DNA of 64,000 bases from Deltaproteobacteria bacterium (GTDB lineage Bacteria; Acidobacteriota; Thermoanaerobaculia; Multivoradales; JAHZIX01), in the NCBI GenBank assembly GCA_022601195.1, contig JAHZIX010000002.1:310001-374000 (forward strand). The letters run 5' to 3'. Below the pieces are notes generated by a model. That model did not search any database. It saw only the letters and a list, made by a program, of their open reading frames with translations, and was not told the DNA's origin. Positions 29,816-38,480 of the stretch are shown one piece after another (position 1 is the stretch's first letter; each line of letters begins with the position of its first letter). The translations under genes were made by a program, and so were the position numbers.

Positions 29816-30117
29816 ATCAATAACCTCCGTATTCCGAACGCTGCCAGAGTTCAGTTAGCGAACCATGAATCGTGGAACGACCCTCTTTGCCTGTCGCTTG
29901 AAAGGGAAGAAGCCGACGAGGGCCTAGACGGCCCAATGATACCAGAAGAGCTCACATGCCGGGATTTTCAAGGCCACTCCGAGGTTTCGCCGAAGCCCCG
30001 AATCTCCTCGGCTCAGCACGGCGGTTCCGAGATCGATGCTAGACTTTGGCAGTTCCGAAAACACTAGGCGCCGCAAGAAGATCTCTCGGCACGATCCCAG
30101 GAGCAAGACAACACACT
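29816..30117. other. Divergent promoter region, no gene
   Basis: About 300 bases between the divergent YqjD-like and beta-CASP genes. It must hold both promoters, but no boxes close to consensus were found. Short reading frames here (including one on the plus strand extending the beta-CASP gene to 30046) lack support. Confidence 0.5.
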
Positions 30118-31509
30118 ATGGCAAAGGTCACATTTTATGGCGCCTGCGGCTGCGTCACCGGTAGTTGCACCCATCTCAGTTGGAGCCAAACCCAGATTCT
30201 GGTCGACTGCGGCATGTATCAGGGAGATCGAGATCTCAAGAAGAGGAATTGGCAGCCCTTTCCCTTCGACCCGAAAGACATCGATGCCGTGATCATCACT
30301 CACGCCCACCTCGATCACACCGGCCTGCTGCCCCGGCTGGTCAAGATGGGATTTCAGGGCGTTGTCTACTGCACCCGCCCCACCCGTGGGTTGATGTCTT
30401 TGGTACTCCAAGACTCTGCCAAGATTCAGCAGGAACAAGCTCGGTGGGCGGCCAAGAAGGGCTATAGCCGCCACAAGGACCCCAAACCTCTCTACACCAC
30501 CCAGGACGTTCGCCAGACTCTCCGCTTGGTCAAAACCGTCCCCTTCCATCAAACCCATGAAGTATTGCCGGGGATTCGCCTCGAATATCGCCGTGCCGGG
30601 CATCTACTAGGGGCCGCCAGTCTCAACATCACCGCCAAGGGAAGTGACGGCAACTCCCGCACCTGGTGCTTCTCCGGCGACATCGGCCGCTATGACGTAC
30701 CAATCCTCAAAGATCCTGAGACAACCCAAACCAAGCCCGATGCTCTGCTGCTGGAGTCAACCTACGGCGACCGCGCCCATGAAGCAACAGATCCGAAATC
30801 TGAGCTCTACGAGATCATTCGGACCACCTTCGACCGGGGAGGTTCGGTGATCATTCCAGCCTTCGCCTTGGGGCGCAGCCAAGAAGTCCTCTACTACCTG
30901 GCGGAGTTAGTGGAAGAACAGAAAGTCGACCCTCGGGCGGTTTTCCTCGACAGCCCCATGGCGATCAAGGCCACACGGATCTATGACAGCTCCGTGGCCG
31001 AGCACGACGAGGAATTACAGGAGCTCGATGACACCATCGACCCGCTGAGTGCAGACCCTTTTCAGCATTGTTCGACTTCCTCCCAGTCCAAGGCCCTCAA
31101 CAAACGAAAGAGCCCGGCGGTGATCGTCGCTTCCAGCGGCATGGCTACCGGGGGTCGGGTTCTGCATCACCTCGCCCAAAAGCTCGGTAACCCCCGTCAC
31201 TCGGTGGTTTTCGTAGGCTACCAAGCCGCCGGTACTCGCGGCCGTGTTCTCACCGGCGGCGCCGATACGGTCTCCATCTACGGCCAACGAGTCCGGGTCC
31301 GAGCGCAGATTCATTCTCTCCATGGGCTCTCCGCCCATGCCGGGCGCAAGGAAATTCTGCGCTGGTGCGACAGTCTCCCGGTCAAGCCTGAGCGCATTTT
31401 CCTGAATCACGGCGAAGACCAATCCCGTAGAGCCTTGGCCGCGGTGCTGGAGGATGAGGGGTGGGCACGGCCAGGTCAACCCAGCTTCGGAGACTCTGTG
31501 CCCTGGTGA
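30118..31509 (+). CDS. Beta-CASP metallo-beta-lactamase ribonuclease/exonuclease family protein
   Basis: The 463-residue protein starts at ATG 30118 (MAKVTFYGACG), the conserved family beginning; an upstream in-frame ATG at 30046 is rejected. It has the MBL motif HAHLDHTG, FSGDIGRY and the beta-CASP region ESTYGDR and IIPAFALGRSQEV, then SSGMATGGRVLHHL and HSLHGLSAHAGRKE. This is the CPSF/RNase J-like class acting on RNA. Bacterial members are predicted endo- or 5'-exoribonucleases. Its stop overlaps the GTG start of the YihY gene (GTGA). Confidence 0.93.
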   Translation: MAKVTFYGACGCVTGSCTHLSWSQTQILVDCGMYQGDRDLKKRNWQPFPFDPKDIDAVIITHAHLDHTGLLPRLVKMGFQGVVYCTRPTRGLMSLVLQDSAKIQQEQARWAAKKGYSRHKDPKPLYTTQDVRQTLRLVKTVPFHQTHEVLPGIRLEYRRAGHLLGAASLNITAKGSDGNSRTWCFSGDIGRYDVPILKDPETTQTKPDALLLESTYGDRAHEATDPKSELYEIIRTTFDRGGSVIIPAFALGRSQEVLYYLAELVEEQKVDPRAVFLDSPMAIKATRIYDSSVAEHDEELQELDDTIDPLSADPFQHCSTSSQSKALNKRKSPAVIVASSGMATGGRVLHHLAQKLGNPRHSVVFVGYQAAGTRGRVLTGGADTVSIYGQRVRVRAQIHSLHGLSAHAGRKEILRWCDSLPVKPERIFLNHGEDQSRRALAAVLEDEGWARPGQPSFGDSVPW

Positions 31510-32792
31510 ACGAACCAGCTACTGATGCCCGCTTCGAAAAACCCGTCCGTGTTCTAGCAGCCGGAGCTCTCATGCTTCGCCTGGCGGTGCAGAAGGCCCG
31601 TCGGGAGGGGATTGGGGTCACCGCTTCGGCCCTTGCTTTCGTGACAATTCTCTCCGTGGTACCCCTGCTGGCGGCGCTCCTACTCGTGGGTGCGAGAACC
31701 TACTCCCAGTACCAGCCGAAGGTGCTCGACCTTCTGGCTGGGCTCCTGCCCTATTCCGAATCGGCCCTCCAGGACATGCTTCAGGAGTTCCTGCTGCAAG
31801 CCCAGAAGGTCCAAGGCTTTGGCGTGGTCTTCTTCCTGCTGACGGCCCTCGCCGCCTTCTCGACCATTGAGCAGGTCATCAACCGAGCATGGGGGGTGCC
31901 TCGCAACCGCTCCTTCCGGCAGCGCCTGCAGAGTTTCACTCTCCTACTATTTTGGGGCTCCCTCCTATTGGGAGGGGCTTTTTCGGTGGCGGTGGCCCTG
32001 GGTCGTCAGGCCAACCTGGATGCTTGGTTGAAGTCCACGGGCCTGCCAGGTCTGCTCACTCCGGCCATTCTCCTCGTCGGCCTCTCGATGCTCTACTGGT
32101 TGGTTCCCTTTACCCGCGTGGAATTCAAACCTGCGCTTCTGGGAGGGGCCGTTGCCACTTTGTTCCTCGAGCTCCTCCGCAAGGGCTTCGCTTCTTATGT
32201 CGCCGCCTTTTCTGGCATCAAGCTGATCTATGGCAGCTTCGCCTTCGTCGTACTTTTCATGGTGTCGATTCAGATCGCCTGGAGCATCATCCTGGCAGGC
32301 AATCAACTGACCTACGTGGCTCAACATTTTCATGCCCTGGCCCACAAGCACCGCACCGGAGGAGCTCTTCGAGGCCAATGGCTCGGACTAGCTGCAGCTC
32401 TCCTCCTGGCAGAGCGCCTGGGAACAGGGCACCCCATCACTGACGGCGAGACGCTGGCCAACCGCCTCAGAGTCCAGCCCCGAGTTCTCCGGGATGCCCT
32501 CGAACCATTGCTGACAGCAGGCCTGGTGCAGAGAGCCGGGACAGAAGGGGAGGCGTTTCTCCTCGGCCATAGCCCACGCCAACTAACGGTCCGAGGCCTC
32601 CTCCAATGCTACGACCCGAGGGACGCCGATCTCAGCTTGGAGAGCCTGCCCTATCAACTCAGAGACATCCGTCGTCAGATCAGCGAGGCTCGCACTCTCA
32701 GCTTTGCCGAAACGAATCTCGCCGACCTAACTCAAGGCTCCCGGGAGGTCACCAAGGAAGTGAGGGGACCCAGGGAAAAGGGACAGGATTGA
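31506..32792 (+). CDS. YihY/BrkB family inner-membrane protein with C-terminal extension
   Basis: The protein is about 428 residues long, starting at GTG 31506, which shares GTGA with the beta-CASP stop and has GGAG about 13 bases upstream. Residues about 20-290 contain six hydrophobic helices with the family pattern ALAFVTILSVVPLLAA, LLPYSESAL and VPFTRVEFKPALLGG. The remaining 130 residues are cytosolic and helical, reminiscent of the winged-helix-like tail found in some YihY proteins. Family function is not settled; an RNase BN assignment is historical and discredited. The ATG at 31573 is an alternative start. Confidence 0.88.
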   Translation: MNEPATDARFEKPVRVLAAGALMLRLAVQKARREGIGVTASALAFVTILSVVPLLAALLLVGARTYSQYQPKVLDLLAGLLPYSESALQDMLQEFLLQAQKVQGFGVVFFLLTALAAFSTIEQVINRAWGVPRNRSFRQRLQSFTLLLFWGSLLLGGAFSVAVALGRQANLDAWLKSTGLPGLLTPAILLVGLSMLYWLVPFTRVEFKPALLGGAVATLFLELLRKGFASYVAAFSGIKLIYGSFAFVVLFMVSIQIAWSIILAGNQLTYVAQHFHALAHKHRTGGALRGQWLGLAAALLLAERLGTGHPITDGETLANRLRVQPRVLRDALEPLLTAGLVQRAGTEGEAFLLGHSPRQLTVRGLLQCYDPRDADLSLESLPYQLRDIRRQISEARTLSFAETNLADLTQGSREVTKEVRGPREKGQD

Positions 32793-32927
32793 GAGCCCAC
32801 CACCGATTCGCCTGCGCTTCTCTACCTTGCTCCACCGTCAAATGGCCCTCTCTTTCATAGCTCGGGCTTCTGCCACAGCCTGCCCAGGGGGATGAATCCT
32901 CTCTACCCTGGGCCCGGGCTCGGCCAG

Positions 32928-32956
32928 TTGCACATGCCTACAGCGGCGAGTAGAAT
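32928..32956 (+). promoter_or_regulatory. Sigma-70 promoter of tRNA-Ala
   Basis: TTGCAC (32928-32933) and TAGAAT (32951-32956) are separated by exactly 17 bases and point to the tRNA gene, whose first base is 18 bases downstream of the -10 box. Confidence 0.75.
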
Positions 32957-32973
32957 CCACGCTTCCCGTGTGT

Positions 32974-33049
32974 GGGGCAGTAGCTCAGCTGGGAGAGCAC
33001 CACGTTCGCATCGTGGGGGTCGAGGGTTCGAGTCCCTTCTGCTCCACCA
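32974..33049 (+). tRNA. tRNA-Ala, anticodon CGC
   Basis: All four arms fold: acceptor GGGGCAG with CTGCTCC (one G-U), D stem GCTC/GAGC, anticodon stem CCACG/CGTGG around loop TTCGCAT, and T stem GAGGG/CCCTT around TTCGAGT. The anticodon CGC reads GCG alanine codons. The discriminator A at 33046 is followed by an encoded CCA (33047-33049). Confidence 0.97.
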
Positions 33050-33171
33050 TTCCACCACTCCTTCGATTCTGTTCCCACTGTCAGTCCGATTCGACTGGCT
33101 CGGCACTCAAATATTCGGCAGCTTGAGCGGAATGAGGAGCGGCTCGTCAAGAAAAAGGGAACAGCGAATCT

Positions 33172-33519
33172 ATGAGTGAAGATCGAGTCTACCGCGTGAT
33201 TTACCAGAGTCAGGGACGGGTCATCGAGCTCTACGCTCGGCAGGTGTCCCAAGGTGGACTCTTCGGTTTCGTAGAAGTCGAGGAGCTCGTCTTCGGTGCG
33301 CGTTCAGAAGTGGTCGTAGACCCCTCTGAGGAGAGCCTTCGGACGGAGCTCAGCGGCGTCAAGCGCCTCTTTCTTCCTTTGCACTGTGTCCTCCGTATCG
33401 ACGAGGTGGAACGGGAAGGCGTCTCCCGCTCCCGCCCAGCTCCGGAAGGCGACGGTTCCCTCCATCATTTCCCTGTTCCGTTCCCGACTCCAGGGCCCGG
33501 AGGGGGATCCGAAAAGTAA
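33172..33519 (+). CDS. DUF1820 family protein
   Basis: The 115-residue cytosolic protein matches the small DUF1820 family: VYRVIYQSQGRVIELYARQV at the N-terminus, then LFGFVEVEELVFG, and the FLPLHCVLRIDEVE core. The last 30 residues are a proline/glycine-rich tail not needed for the fold. Function in the family is unknown. It lies 122 bases after tRNA-Ala and is followed by a hairpin. Confidence 0.85.
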   Translation: MSEDRVYRVIYQSQGRVIELYARQVSQGGLFGFVEVEELVFGARSEVVVDPSEESLRTELSGVKRLFLPLHCVLRIDEVEREGVSRSRPAPEGDGSLHHFPVPFPTPGPGGGSEK

Positions 33520-33548
33520 GCTGGTAGGTACTGCGAGCGGCCTCTAAA

Positions 33549-33567
33549 CCTCGGAATTTGGCCGAGG
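33549..33567 (+). terminator. Possible terminator after DUF1820 gene
   Basis: CCTCGG (33549-33554) pairs with CCGAGG (33562-33567) around a seven-base loop, 30 bases past the stop. A T-run is lacking, so the call is weak. Confidence 0.35.
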
Positions 33568-33656
33568 AAGATTCTGCCTCCTCTCTTCATTTGATCGACA
33601 GTCCACTAGAAACCCTGATAAATTTCCCCTCTTTCCCACCACTCCAAGGAGTTTTT

Positions 33657-34406
33657 ATGAACTTTCAGAAATCTATTCGACCTGTATTTTTCTTTGCCAC
33701 CGTTCTGTTGGTCCTCCCTCTGCTCTCTGCTTGTTTGAGCGCTGAGACTGCCACGGAAGAGGATGTGGCCGAAGCCAAGGAGATGAATGTGTCCCTCGAG
33801 ACCGAAGACCAAAAGACCCTCTACGCCTTGGGGTTGGCCATCGCCCAGAATCTGGGCAACTTCAACCTGAGCACCGACGAGCTCGCCATCGTGCAATCGG
33901 CCATTGAGGACAGCGTCATGAAGCGCGACCCTCAGGTCGACCTACAAGAGTATGGCCCGAAGATCCAAGCCTTCGCCCAGGCCAAGGCCAGCGCTGCGGC
34001 GGATGTAGAGAAGGCTGCGGGAGCTACTTTCCTCACCGAGCAGGCAGCCATGGATGGAGCTGTCAAGAAAGATTCCGGCTTGATCATTTCCGAGATAACC
34101 GCCGGCACCGGCGACAGCCCAACCGCTGCTGACACCGTCTCCGTGCACTACCACGGCACCCTAAGAGATGGCACCGTCTTCGACAGCTCCGTGGACCGGG
34201 GACAGCCGGCGACCTTCCCCCTAGGGGGCGTCATTCCCTGCTGGACGGAAGGCCTCCAGTTGATGAAGGTTGGCGGCAAGAGCCGTTTGGTCTGCCCCTC
34301 TGACATCGCCTACGGAGATCAAGGTCGCCCACCGGTGATTCCCCCCGGGGCCGTGTTGATCTTCGAGGTCGAGCTGCTCAGCATCGGCGAAGCAGCAGCT
34401 AGCTAA
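33657..34406 (+). CDS. FKBP-type peptidyl-prolyl isomerase, Mip/FkpA-like lipoprotein
   Basis: The 249-residue protein starts at ATG 33657, with AAGGAG seven bases upstream; a longer frame to 33558 lacks such a site. The signal peptide ends in a lipobox (LLSAC), so it should be lipid-anchored and act in the periplasm. Residues about 40-135 form the helical dimerisation domain of Mip/FkpA proteins. The FKBP domain follows, with VSVHYHGTLRDGTVFDSS, FPLGGVIPCWTEGLQLMKVG and YGDQGRPPVIPPGAVLIFEVELL. It speeds proline isomerisation and chaperones outer-membrane proteins. A strong hairpin follows the stop. Confidence 0.95.
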   Translation: MNFQKSIRPVFFFATVLLVLPLLSACLSAETATEEDVAEAKEMNVSLETEDQKTLYALGLAIAQNLGNFNLSTDELAIVQSAIEDSVMKRDPQVDLQEYGPKIQAFAQAKASAAADVEKAAGATFLTEQAAMDGAVKKDSGLIISEITAGTGDSPTAADTVSVHYHGTLRDGTVFDSSVDRGQPATFPLGGVIPCWTEGLQLMKVGGKSRLVCPSDIAYGDQGRPPVIPPGAVLIFEVELLSIGEAAAS

Positions 34407-34412
34407 GCGCCT

Positions 34413-34453
34413 TTAGCGGCTGCCACTCGCTGTAGAGCCGTGGCGGCCGCTAA
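34413..34453 (+). terminator. Hairpin terminator after the FKBP gene
   Basis: A 14-base stem (34413-34426 with 34440-34453, one G-U pair) around a 13-base loop starts seven bases after the stop codon and is followed by CTTGCCTCCCTTTTCC, a pyrimidine-rich tract. Confidence 0.65.
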
Positions 34454-35082
34454 CTTGCCTCCCTTTTCCCCTCTCGTCCCTCCGTCTCCGCTTGTCAGCC
34501 ACTTCCCGGTTCTTCGTATTTTCCTACGTTTCCCTTGACAAATACCCATCCCATAGATATCTTCAATTTCGCATTTGTCACTAGTCAGTAAGTCGTTCCA
34601 CCTGGGCCCAATGAGGCCACCACTCTTTTCGCCCTGATTCTCTCCAACTGAGGAAGATTCGGGAAAAGCAGAAAGAAGCGTGCTTTCGAGCACGATGGAG
34701 AGAGTCGACGGTGGAGCGAAGCGTTTCTGCTTGGGGCAGCGATCACTACAGGTCGTTGTCGTTTTCTCCTGTAAGGGGTCGCCGTCTGGCGATCTAGAGA
34801 GAGGGAGTTGCTCTCGTCGACCCTCCGGGAGGCTGCGCAAGGGAGGACCCTGTGCCGGCTACTGGAGCAGCTGCTTCTGCGGCTATTGCCGTCGCCTTTT
34901 CCCAAGATGCCCGTGGGCCACCTAGGCTCTCTCCATCACGGCTCTGCCCTTTGGATATTCCCCTCCCCGGGGTGTTCACTCTTCCGAATCTACTTGCCCA
35001 TCGTCTTCGGGGATCATCCGCTGCGCGGAGCTACAGAGGCCTGCTTCATAGCTTATTTTCAATTCCTCACGAAGGAGAGATG
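34454..35082 (+). other. Gene-free region and long predicted leader of the di-haem oxidoreductase gene
   Basis: About 630 bases with no supported gene. A near-consensus promoter at 34535-34563 would start a transcript near 34570, giving some 510 untranslated bases before the next gene. Within it, CGTGCT-TTCG-AGCACG (34679-34694) is a UUCG-loop hairpin, and the remainder is rich in short complementary segments. It could be a long regulatory leader or hold a small RNA, but no known RNA family was recognised. Confidence 0.45.
34535..34563 (+). promoter_or_regulatory. Sigma-70 promoter in the 34.5-kb intergenic region
   Basis: A perfect TTGACA (34535-34540) and TATCTT (34558-34563) are separated by exactly 17 bases on the plus strand, downstream of the FKBP terminator and far upstream of the next gene. 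Confidence 0.6.
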
Positions 35083-36693
35083 ATGTTCCGAATCACTTTC
35101 AGAGATGCGGCCCTGGCGATTACCTGCACAGGCGTCGCTCTACTTCTCGCGTCTCCTGCTCTCGCCCAGCTCACCGACGTCACCCAAACGACTCCCAATG
35201 TACCCGGCGGAGCCATCGGGAAGTCCCTACAGGAGCAGGTCGGAACCGGCCAGGGAGATGAATTCACCCCCGGTTCGTCCATTTACCTGATCAAGCGAGA
35301 CCCCGCTCGTTCCATTCGCCGCGGTCGCCAGCTCTTTCAGCGTAAATTCACCGCCAACCAAGGTGTCGGCCCTAGAGTGAACTTTGACGCCAGCGGCAAC
35401 ATCCGCACCAACCGGGCCCTAGGGGCTGGTCTCGTAGACAGTTGTGCCGGCTGCCATGGACGACCTCGCGGATCTGCTGGATTCGGCGGCGATGTCGTGA
35501 CCCGTCCCGACAGCAGGGATGCACCTCATCTCTTCGGCCTTGGCCTCAAGGAAATGCTCGCCGATGAAATGACCTCCGAGCTGCGGGCGACCCGCGCAGT
35601 GGCGATTCAAAGCGCCCAGCAGCAAGGACACTCCGTCACCCTGAACCTCTATGCCAAGGGAATCTACTTCGGACGCATCAAAGGACTCCCCGATGGCACC
35701 TCGGACGACTCCCAGATAGAGGGAGTCAATGCCAACCTACGGGTCTTGCCCTTCTTCTTCGAGGGAGGCACAGCCTCCATGCGAGAGTTTGCCATCGGCG
35801 CCTTCAAGGCGGAGATGGGACTCGAGAGCCCTGATCCAGTCCTCTGCGCTGTGACGGACCCGGTCAACCCAACGGCCCAGACCAGCCCCTCAGGCTTTCA
35901 CTATGATCCGGCCCTCGATACCTTCGAAAGGCCCCCGGTCTGTGATGCCAACGCCGATGGAGACGGCGATGGAATCGTCAACGAAATCGACACAGCCTTG
36001 GTAGACCACATGGAGTTCTATCTCCTCAACTACTTCAAGGCAGGCCTCGACCGCCAGACCTTCCGCACCCAACAGGGAAAATCTCTCTTGCACCAGATTG
36101 GCTGTACCGAATGCCACGTACAGAACCTGACCATCGACCATGATCGAAGAGTGGCCGATGTGGAGACCGTCTACGATCCCCAGAACGGAATCTTCAACCG
36201 GCTTTTCGCCACCGCTTCCACCCTCTTTACTCAAGTCAATGACGGTCAGGAATTCCCTAAATTACTGCCAACAGGAAATTCCTTTACAGTCAGAAACATC
36301 TACACTGACTTCAAACGCCACGACTTGGGGGAGACTTACTGGGAACGAGAATATGACGGTACTCTCCAGAAAGAGTTCCTCACCACTCCTCTGTGGGGAG
36401 TGGGAACCACGGCACCCTACGGTCACGACGGTAGAAGCATCACCATTCGCAACGCCATCCTGCGCCACGGTGGCGAGGCTTCCTGGTCGAGAAACAACTT
36501 CGCCTACTTGAGTGACAGCAACCAGCGAAAGATTCTGGAATTTTTGGGGACCTTGGTTCTTTTTCCCCCAGACGACACCGCATCCAACCTCAATCCCGGC
36601 AACCCCGGTGGAGGCTTGATCCAAGACCCCGCCGTGCATGGCAGCATCAATCTGGGAGCTCTGTTCCAGATTGCCGCCGAAGGCCCAGAATAG
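35083..36693 (+). CDS. Di-haem oxidoreductase (cytochrome c peroxidase-like, DHOR family)
   Basis: The 536-residue exported protein begins with a signal peptide ending ALAQ. I chose ATG 35083, which has GGAG five bases upstream, over the adjacent ATG at 35080. It holds two c-type haem sites, CAGCH (in DSCAGCHGRPRG) and CTECH (in IGCTECHVQNL). The late segment DLGETYWERE and YGHDGRSITIRNAILRHGG are typical of DHOR-type putative peroxidases. A Asp-rich DANADGDGDGI stretch near residue 288 resembles a calcium-binding thrombospondin/dockerin-like motif. It acts in the periplasm, with electron donor or acceptor unknown. It is monocistronic, between a long leader and a terminator. Confidence 0.9.
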   Translation: MFRITFRDAALAITCTGVALLLASPALAQLTDVTQTTPNVPGGAIGKSLQEQVGTGQGDEFTPGSSIYLIKRDPARSIRRGRQLFQRKFTANQGVGPRVNFDASGNIRTNRALGAGLVDSCAGCHGRPRGSAGFGGDVVTRPDSRDAPHLFGLGLKEMLADEMTSELRATRAVAIQSAQQQGHSVTLNLYAKGIYFGRIKGLPDGTSDDSQIEGVNANLRVLPFFFEGGTASMREFAIGAFKAEMGLESPDPVLCAVTDPVNPTAQTSPSGFHYDPALDTFERPPVCDANADGDGDGIVNEIDTALVDHMEFYLLNYFKAGLDRQTFRTQQGKSLLHQIGCTECHVQNLTIDHDRRVADVETVYDPQNGIFNRLFATASTLFTQVNDGQEFPKLLPTGNSFTVRNIYTDFKRHDLGETYWEREYDGTLQKEFLTTPLWGVGTTAPYGHDGRSITIRNAILRHGGEASWSRNNFAYLSDSNQRKILEFLGTLVLFPPDDTASNLNPGNPGGGLIQDPAVHGSINLGALFQIAAEGPE

Positions 36694-36715
36694 GAGCTGG
36701 AGTAGCTAGATAGCT

Positions 36716-36762
36716 GAACAGCCCGCAGGGTCTCGAGGAAATTCTGGACCCGCGGGCTGTTC
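36716..36762 (+). terminator. Strong hairpin after the di-haem oxidoreductase gene
   Basis: GAACAGCCCGC-A-GGGTC (36716-36732) pairs with GACCC-GCGGGCTGTTC (36747-36762) as a 16-pair stem with one bulged A, 23 bases past the stop. No long T-run follows. The remaining 240 bases to the Hpt gene show no gene and no close-to-consensus promoter. Confidence 0.65.
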
Positions 36763-37002
36763 CTTGCCGAGGACCCTCTCACTTCGCCCCCCAACCCCTA
36801 CTCCCGCCAACCCGCTTGGAAACAGTCGCTGCTTGGCCTCAAATTCAAGCCAAAGAGTCGCTCTGCGGTTCCCCTGATATCTTGTAGCTAGTGTAGGTTG
36901 ATACAATACGAAGTCGTTGCCGCCAAAAGACTGTTTCACCCGACTCCGACCTCTACGGGTCGTCCCCCCGAACAGACAAACATTCTCTGCTGGGGGGACC
37001 CA

Positions 37003-37356
37003 ATGAGTAGTGATCTCCCATTGATCGAGCCGTCAGACTCCACTGCGTTCCCAAAGGTCGTCCGGGTTGATGACGAAATTGCCGATCTGATTCCCGGGTA
37101 CCTGCAACGTCGACGGAAGGACTGTGAAACCTTCCATCAGCTCCTGAAGGAAGGGGACTTCAGTGCCATCCGTGCGCTGGGCCATAATCTCAAAGGATCC
37201 GGGAGCGGGTATGGCTTTCAACCCATCTCCATCATTGGCCGAGCTATCGAAGAAGCAGCCCTTTCCCAGAACAGCTCTTCGCTGAGAGTAGAGATTGCAG
37301 CCCTCGAAGATTACCTCGACCAGGTACGATACGAGTGGTCAGGCGGAAGTGCGTGA
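37003..37356 (+). CDS. Stand-alone histidine phosphotransfer (Hpt) protein
   Basis: The 117-residue protein starts at ATG 37003 after a GGGGGGA ribosome binding site; a frame from 36898 is less likely. It is an all-helical Hpt domain with the phosphoacceptor motif HNLKGSG, histidine 61. Residues 21-50 and 75-110 supply the four-helix bundle. It would relay phosphate between receiver domains in a phosphorelay. No hybrid kinase or receiver gene is adjacent; the nearest two-component genes are at 47444-49872. Confidence 0.85.
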   Translation: MSSDLPLIEPSDSTAFPKVVRVDDEIADLIPGYLQRRRKDCETFHQLLKEGDFSAIRALGHNLKGSGSGYGFQPISIIGRAIEEAALSQNSSSLRVEIAALEDYLDQVRYEWSGGSA

Positions 37357-37520
37357 GACAAGCAACCACTCCCATGAAAGGTCCCAGTACCCAACGGCCA
37401 TTCGCGAACTGGCACGGGTCAGGGTAAAATCGTGGGGAATCCCAGTTTCGCTAGACGGGCGAAAAGGGCCGGTGCCTTCCATGGGCTCCGCGATAGAGAA
37501 AACTGCCGGAGGATGCGGGT

Positions 37521-38393
37521 ATGAGGTGGAAGGGACGGAGACAAAGCGCCAACGTCGAGGATCGCAGAGGCCAGAGCCCCAGGGGCAGAGGCAGGGGTAT
37601 GACCATGGGTTGCGGAGGCCTGGTGCTGGTCATTGTTTTCGCCCTGCTCACCGGACAAGACCCGACCCAACTACTTGATGTAATCGGGGGAGTGGGAGGA
37701 GGAGGCCAGGCTCCTAGCTCCCCAGGGCCAGCGACTAGCGGGAGCCCCGGAGATCAGTTAGGCCAGTTTGCCTCGGTCGTCCTCGCCGACACCGAAGATA
37801 CTTGGAATCAGCTGTTTCCCCAGATGGGCGGGCGCTACACAGAGCCGAGATTGGTCCTCTTTTCTGGGGCGGTCCAGTCCGCCTGCGGTTTCAACTCCGC
37901 AGCGGTGGGGCCCTTCTACTGCCCTGGCGACCGCAAACTCTATATCGACCTTTCCTTCTTCAACGAGCTCGATCGGCGCATGGGAGCGAAGGGCGACTTC
38001 GCTCAGGCCTATGTCATCGCCCATGAAGTGGGGCACCACGTGCAAAAACTCCTGGGAATTTCCGACCAGGTACGCCAGGCCCAGAGCCGCATGTCTCGGA
38101 CCGAAGCTAACGGCCTTTCCGTCCGCATGGAGCTCCAAGCGGATTGTTTCGCTGGTGTCTGGGGCAACCACGCCCACAATCAACGCAATTTGCTGGAACC
38201 TGGGGATATCGAAGAAGGCCTGACTGCCGCCGCCGCCATCGGCGACGACAAGCTGCAACGCCAATCCACCGGTTACACCCGCCCTGAAACCTGGACCCAC
38301 GGATCTTCGGAGATGCGCCAGCGCTGGCTCACCAAAGGCCTCCAGACCGGCGACCCCTCCGCCTGCGATACCTTTCAGGCGGATCGGTTGTAG
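37521..38393 (+). CDS. YpfJ-type neutral zinc metallopeptidase
   Basis: The 290-residue protein matches the putative neutral zinc metallopeptidase family (YpfJ). It has a charged RWKGRR N-terminus, a membrane helix (about 33-48), a low-complexity G/S/P linker, then the catalytic domain with QSACGFNSAAVGPFYCP and zinc motif HEVGHH. Late ELQADCFAGVWGNHA supplies the third ligand region. The catalytic domain is probably periplasmic. GGAGG precedes the ATG by nine bases. It is convergent with the Rieske operon across a shared hairpin. Confidence 0.94.
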   Translation: MRWKGRRQSANVEDRRGQSPRGRGRGMTMGCGGLVLVIVFALLTGQDPTQLLDVIGGVGGGGQAPSSPGPATSGSPGDQLGQFASVVLADTEDTWNQLFPQMGGRYTEPRLVLFSGAVQSACGFNSAAVGPFYCPGDRKLYIDLSFFNELDRRMGAKGDFAQAYVIAHEVGHHVQKLLGISDQVRQAQSRMSRTEANGLSVRMELQADCFAGVWGNHAHNQRNLLEPGDIEEGLTAAAAIGDDKLQRQSTGYTRPETWTHGSSEMRQRWLTKGLQTGDPSACDTFQADRL

Positions 38394-38410
38394 GGGCAGG
38401 ACGAGGGCCC

Positions 38411-38438
38411 TTGGAGAGAGGTGTAGATCCCTCTCCAA
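38411..38438. terminator. Bidirectional hairpin between convergent genes
   Basis: TTGGAGAG (38411-38418) pairs with CTCTCCAA (38431-38438), with GG/CC continuing the stem past one bulged A. It lies between the YpfJ stop and the Rieske-TPP stop, so it may end both transcripts. Confidence 0.5.
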
Positions 38439-38480
38439 ATCCTTCGAGAAACCTATCTCGCCATCCTTACAACGCTCGCT

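Noticed and set aside
33172..33519. tRNA-Ala and DUF1820 as an integration site for a mobile element
   Set aside because: No integrase, no repeated tRNA 3' end downstream, and the neighbouring genes are ordinary chromosomal ones.
34403..34840. Minus-strand ORFs in the 34.4-35.1 kb gap
   Set aside because: They run against the promoter and terminator seen here, have low-complexity products, and show no recognisable domain.
34570..35082. Possible RNase P, 6S, tmRNA or SRP RNA in the long leader
   Set aside because: None of the conserved core motifs of those RNAs could be found by eye.
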